Below, in pieces: positions 61,824-64,000 of a stretch of 64,000 bases of DNA. Made by a program: the position numbers and the translations under genes. Location of the stretch: NCBI RefSeq assembly GCF_947179165.1, contig NC_077238.1:43720793-43784792 (forward strand), given 5' to 3'. Every line of letters starts with the position of its first letter. Position 1 is the stretch's first letter. Origin of the DNA: Solanum dulcamara (Eukaryota > Streptophyta > Magnoliopsida > Solanales > Solanaceae). The notes below the pieces were generated by a model, which was given only the letters and a program-made list of their open reading frames with translations, made no database searches and was not told the DNA's origin.

Positions 61824-63020
61824 CACCATCATCAGAACCACTCAACTTTACCCCTAATCTATCCAACTAATGAACATACTTTACCAACTCTCTCTTTCCT
61901 TCATCAACATGAACCACACTCCCTATAACAACCCTACTAAGCACATCAGCAACTACATTGTCCTTACCCGAATGATAATACACACTCATGTCATAGTCCT
62001 TGAGAACTTATAGCCACCTCTTTTGCCTTAGATTGAGGTCCCTTTGGGTGAACACATATTGGAGACTCTTGTGATCGGTGAACACATCCATATGTACCCT
62101 ATAAAGGTAATTCCTCCAAATCTTTCGAGAAAATACAATAACCGCCAACTCAAGATAATAGGTAGGGTAGTTATGCTCATGTACCTTCAATTGCCTAAAA
62201 GAATAAGATATAACCTTGTTGTTTGGTATCAAGACACAACCCAAACCAACCCTTGAAGCATAAAAATACATCCACGAACCCTTATAAGCCTACCGATAGA
62301 GTCAATATAGGAGTGGAGGTAAGTCGATCTTTCAGAGTTTGGAAACTCTTTTTATGCTCATCAGTCCATAGGAACTTTGCCTTTTTTGAGTTAATTTTGT
62401 CATAGGAGATGAAACAGAAGAAAACCTTTCAACGAACCTCCTATAATACCTGGCTAGACCCAAAAAGATCCTAATGTTCGATGGAGACAATGGTGTAGGT
62501 TAATTTCTTACCGCCTCCATTTTATTGCTATCAACCTTGATCCCATCACCGAACACTATCTGACCAAGAAATACCACCTCTTTCACAAAAAATCACATTT
62601 ATTAAACTTGGAAAACAATTTTCTATCTCTCAAGGTTGGAAGCACAATTCTCATGTGATCCGTATGTTCTTCCGCACCTTGAGAATAAATCAAGATGTCA
62701 TCAATGAACACCACCACAAAAGTATCAAGGTAGGGTTTAAACACCCTATTCAATAGATCCATAAATACCACCAGTGCATTTGTTAACCCAAATGGCATTA
62801 CTAAAAACTCAAAGTGACCATATGTTGTTCGAAATGTCATCTTGGAAATGTCACGCTCCCTTACTCTTAATTTATGATAGCTAGATCAGAGATCAATCTT
62901 TGAAAAATAAATTGCCCCTTGCAACTCATCAAACAAATCATTTAGCCTAGGGATTGGTGTTTGTTCTTAATGGTCACCTTGTTCAATTAATGATAATTTA
63001 TGCACTTCCGAAGCGACCCA
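61824..63020 (-). pseudogene. G2 reverse transcriptase and RNase H, second copy (broken)
   Basis: This is the counterpart of 54400-55599. The catalytic box is [11 protein letters not shown] at about 62700, the family form, while unit 1 has FTDD. A one-base deletion at about 62957 shortens the open frame around RT, which here runs only from 62840 to 62583. Confidence 0.86.
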
Positions 63021-64000
63021 TCCTTCTTCCTTACAAACATCACGGGAGCACCCCATGGTAAAATACTTGGCCTTATGAACCCTTTCTCAAACAAGTTCTT
63101 TAATTGTTCCTTCAACTCCTTTAATTCTACTGGGCCATTTGGTAGGGAGGAATACAAATAGGTTGGGTATCGGGGAGGAGATCGATACCAAAATCAACTT
63201 CACTTGCAAGAGAGAAATCGGAGAGGTCATTGAGAAATATATTGGGAAAATCATTAATCATGGGAACCGACTCAAGAGATGGACTTTCAAAGTCGACATC
63301 CCTAACACATGCAACCCTTAGCAATCACCTTTCATGATTTAAGATAAGAAATGAACCTATCCTTTAATACCGAATCAGGACCCTTCAATTCAAGAATAGA
63401 CTCATTTAGGAATTAAAACTTGACTCTACGAGTTCTACAATCTATAGAAGCATAAGATACATGCAACCAATCCATGCCACGAATAACATCAAAATATACC
63501 ATGTCAAGCTCTATGAGATCACAAGAAATAACTTTATGAAAGATAGACACGGAACAACCCTTATAGATCTTTCTAGAAATAACCGACTCACCAATTGGGG
63601 TAGACACCAAATAGGGTTCAAATAACATTTCGGGTAACACATCAAACTATTTGCAAGGAATGGAGTAACAAATGACAAATTTTTAGCCAAATCTCATAAG
63701 GCATACATGCTAAGGAAAAGACCTTTAATATACTGGTACCAACATTCAGTGCTTCCTCAACCTCCTATCTCCCATGAAAGGCATAACAATGTATGGTGCA
63801 TTGGCCACTTCCTTGAACTTGTTGACCATGAACAATTTGTCCTTGAGGCCTACCACTACTACCTTTACAATCTATAGATTAGTGACCCTCTTGAAGCATG
63901 CAATGGAGTCGGCTAAGCATTCCCCTTTGTGACTCCTTCCACACTTCTTGCAAGCTGAGAAAACTTGAGCACCAACATTCTCCCTTGGAACCTTTGGATT
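63021..64000 (-). pseudogene. G2 protease and start of gag, second copy (partial)
   Basis: This is the counterpart of 55600-56578, with one visible difference (about 63680, AAATTTTTAG against AATTTTTTAG). It includes the protease back half and the gag knuckle region near 63925-63960. It is cut by the window end. Confidence 0.85.

Larger units (their letters stand above)
60332..64000. repeat. Tandem segmental duplication, unit 2 (runs off the window)
   Basis: This is a second copy of 52908-56570, about 99.4% identical by eye. It holds integrase, RT, protease and gag parts of G2 in the same order and with the same disabling stops, so the unit was already broken when it duplicated. One-base deletions relative to unit 1 are at about 62383 (shorter T run) and 62957 (GGGATTGGT against GGGATTGGGT). 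Confidence 0.95.

Noticed and set aside
1..64000. Endogenous pararetrovirus or other viral insertion
   Set aside because: All RT signatures found belong to Ty3/gypsy chromovirus context with LTRs; no movement or coat protein motifs were seen.

Overview
The window is plant repeat DNA with no host gene that I can support: no intact coding sequence, tRNA, rRNA or CRISPR array. It is AT-rich and consists almost entirely of nested, decayed LTR retrotransposons. Most belong to the Ty3/gypsy chromovirus group (Tekay/Del-like: initiator-Met-tRNA primer site, LTRs of 2-3.4 kb, C-terminal chromodomain, pol order PR-RT-RH-INT-CHD), nearly all on the minus strand. A solanaceous pericentromere is my best guess, from general familiarity with these families and not from any host gene.

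Left block (1-25777), four nested levels. LTR C (+ strand, 22208-25777) is interrupted by element A (minus; 3' LTR 1-1301, running off the left edge; 5' LTR 5597-7426 plus 21860-22207). Element B (minus, 7427-21854, target duplication TAAGA) lies inside A's 5' LTR. A 3.4-kb solo LTR, D (+, 9744-13147, target duplication CTCAC), lies inside B's 3' LTR.

Middle block (25778-36742). LTR-like and gag-protease fragments of a Tat/Athila-type element are split by H (about 26976-35153). H has two diverged LTRs, a perfect primer site and a 3.2-kb interior without recognisable coding sequence (LARD-like).

Right block (36743-64000). Element E (minus) begins with a 3' LTR (36743-41493) that contains a solo LTR, I (+, 37173-39902). 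E's interior starts at 41494 and resumes at 59871. Between lies composite G: LTR (41713-46269, holding solo LTR F at 43037-45364, target duplication AAGAT), interior G1, shared LTR M (50457-52694), interior G2, and a third LTR (57671-59870). A 7424-bp unit (52908-60331) then begins again at 60332 with about 99.4% identity and runs off the right edge; this is the youngest event in the window.

All polyproteins are broken by stops, frameshifts and deletions, so nothing here looks able to move on its own. The parts with unexplained structure are the foreign GC-richer segment at 46441-46808, the 581-bp inverted-repeat structure at 37716-38296, the family-specific repeat motifs in the LTR promoters, and the shared-LTR and tandem-duplication architecture. 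I found no convincing new biological system.
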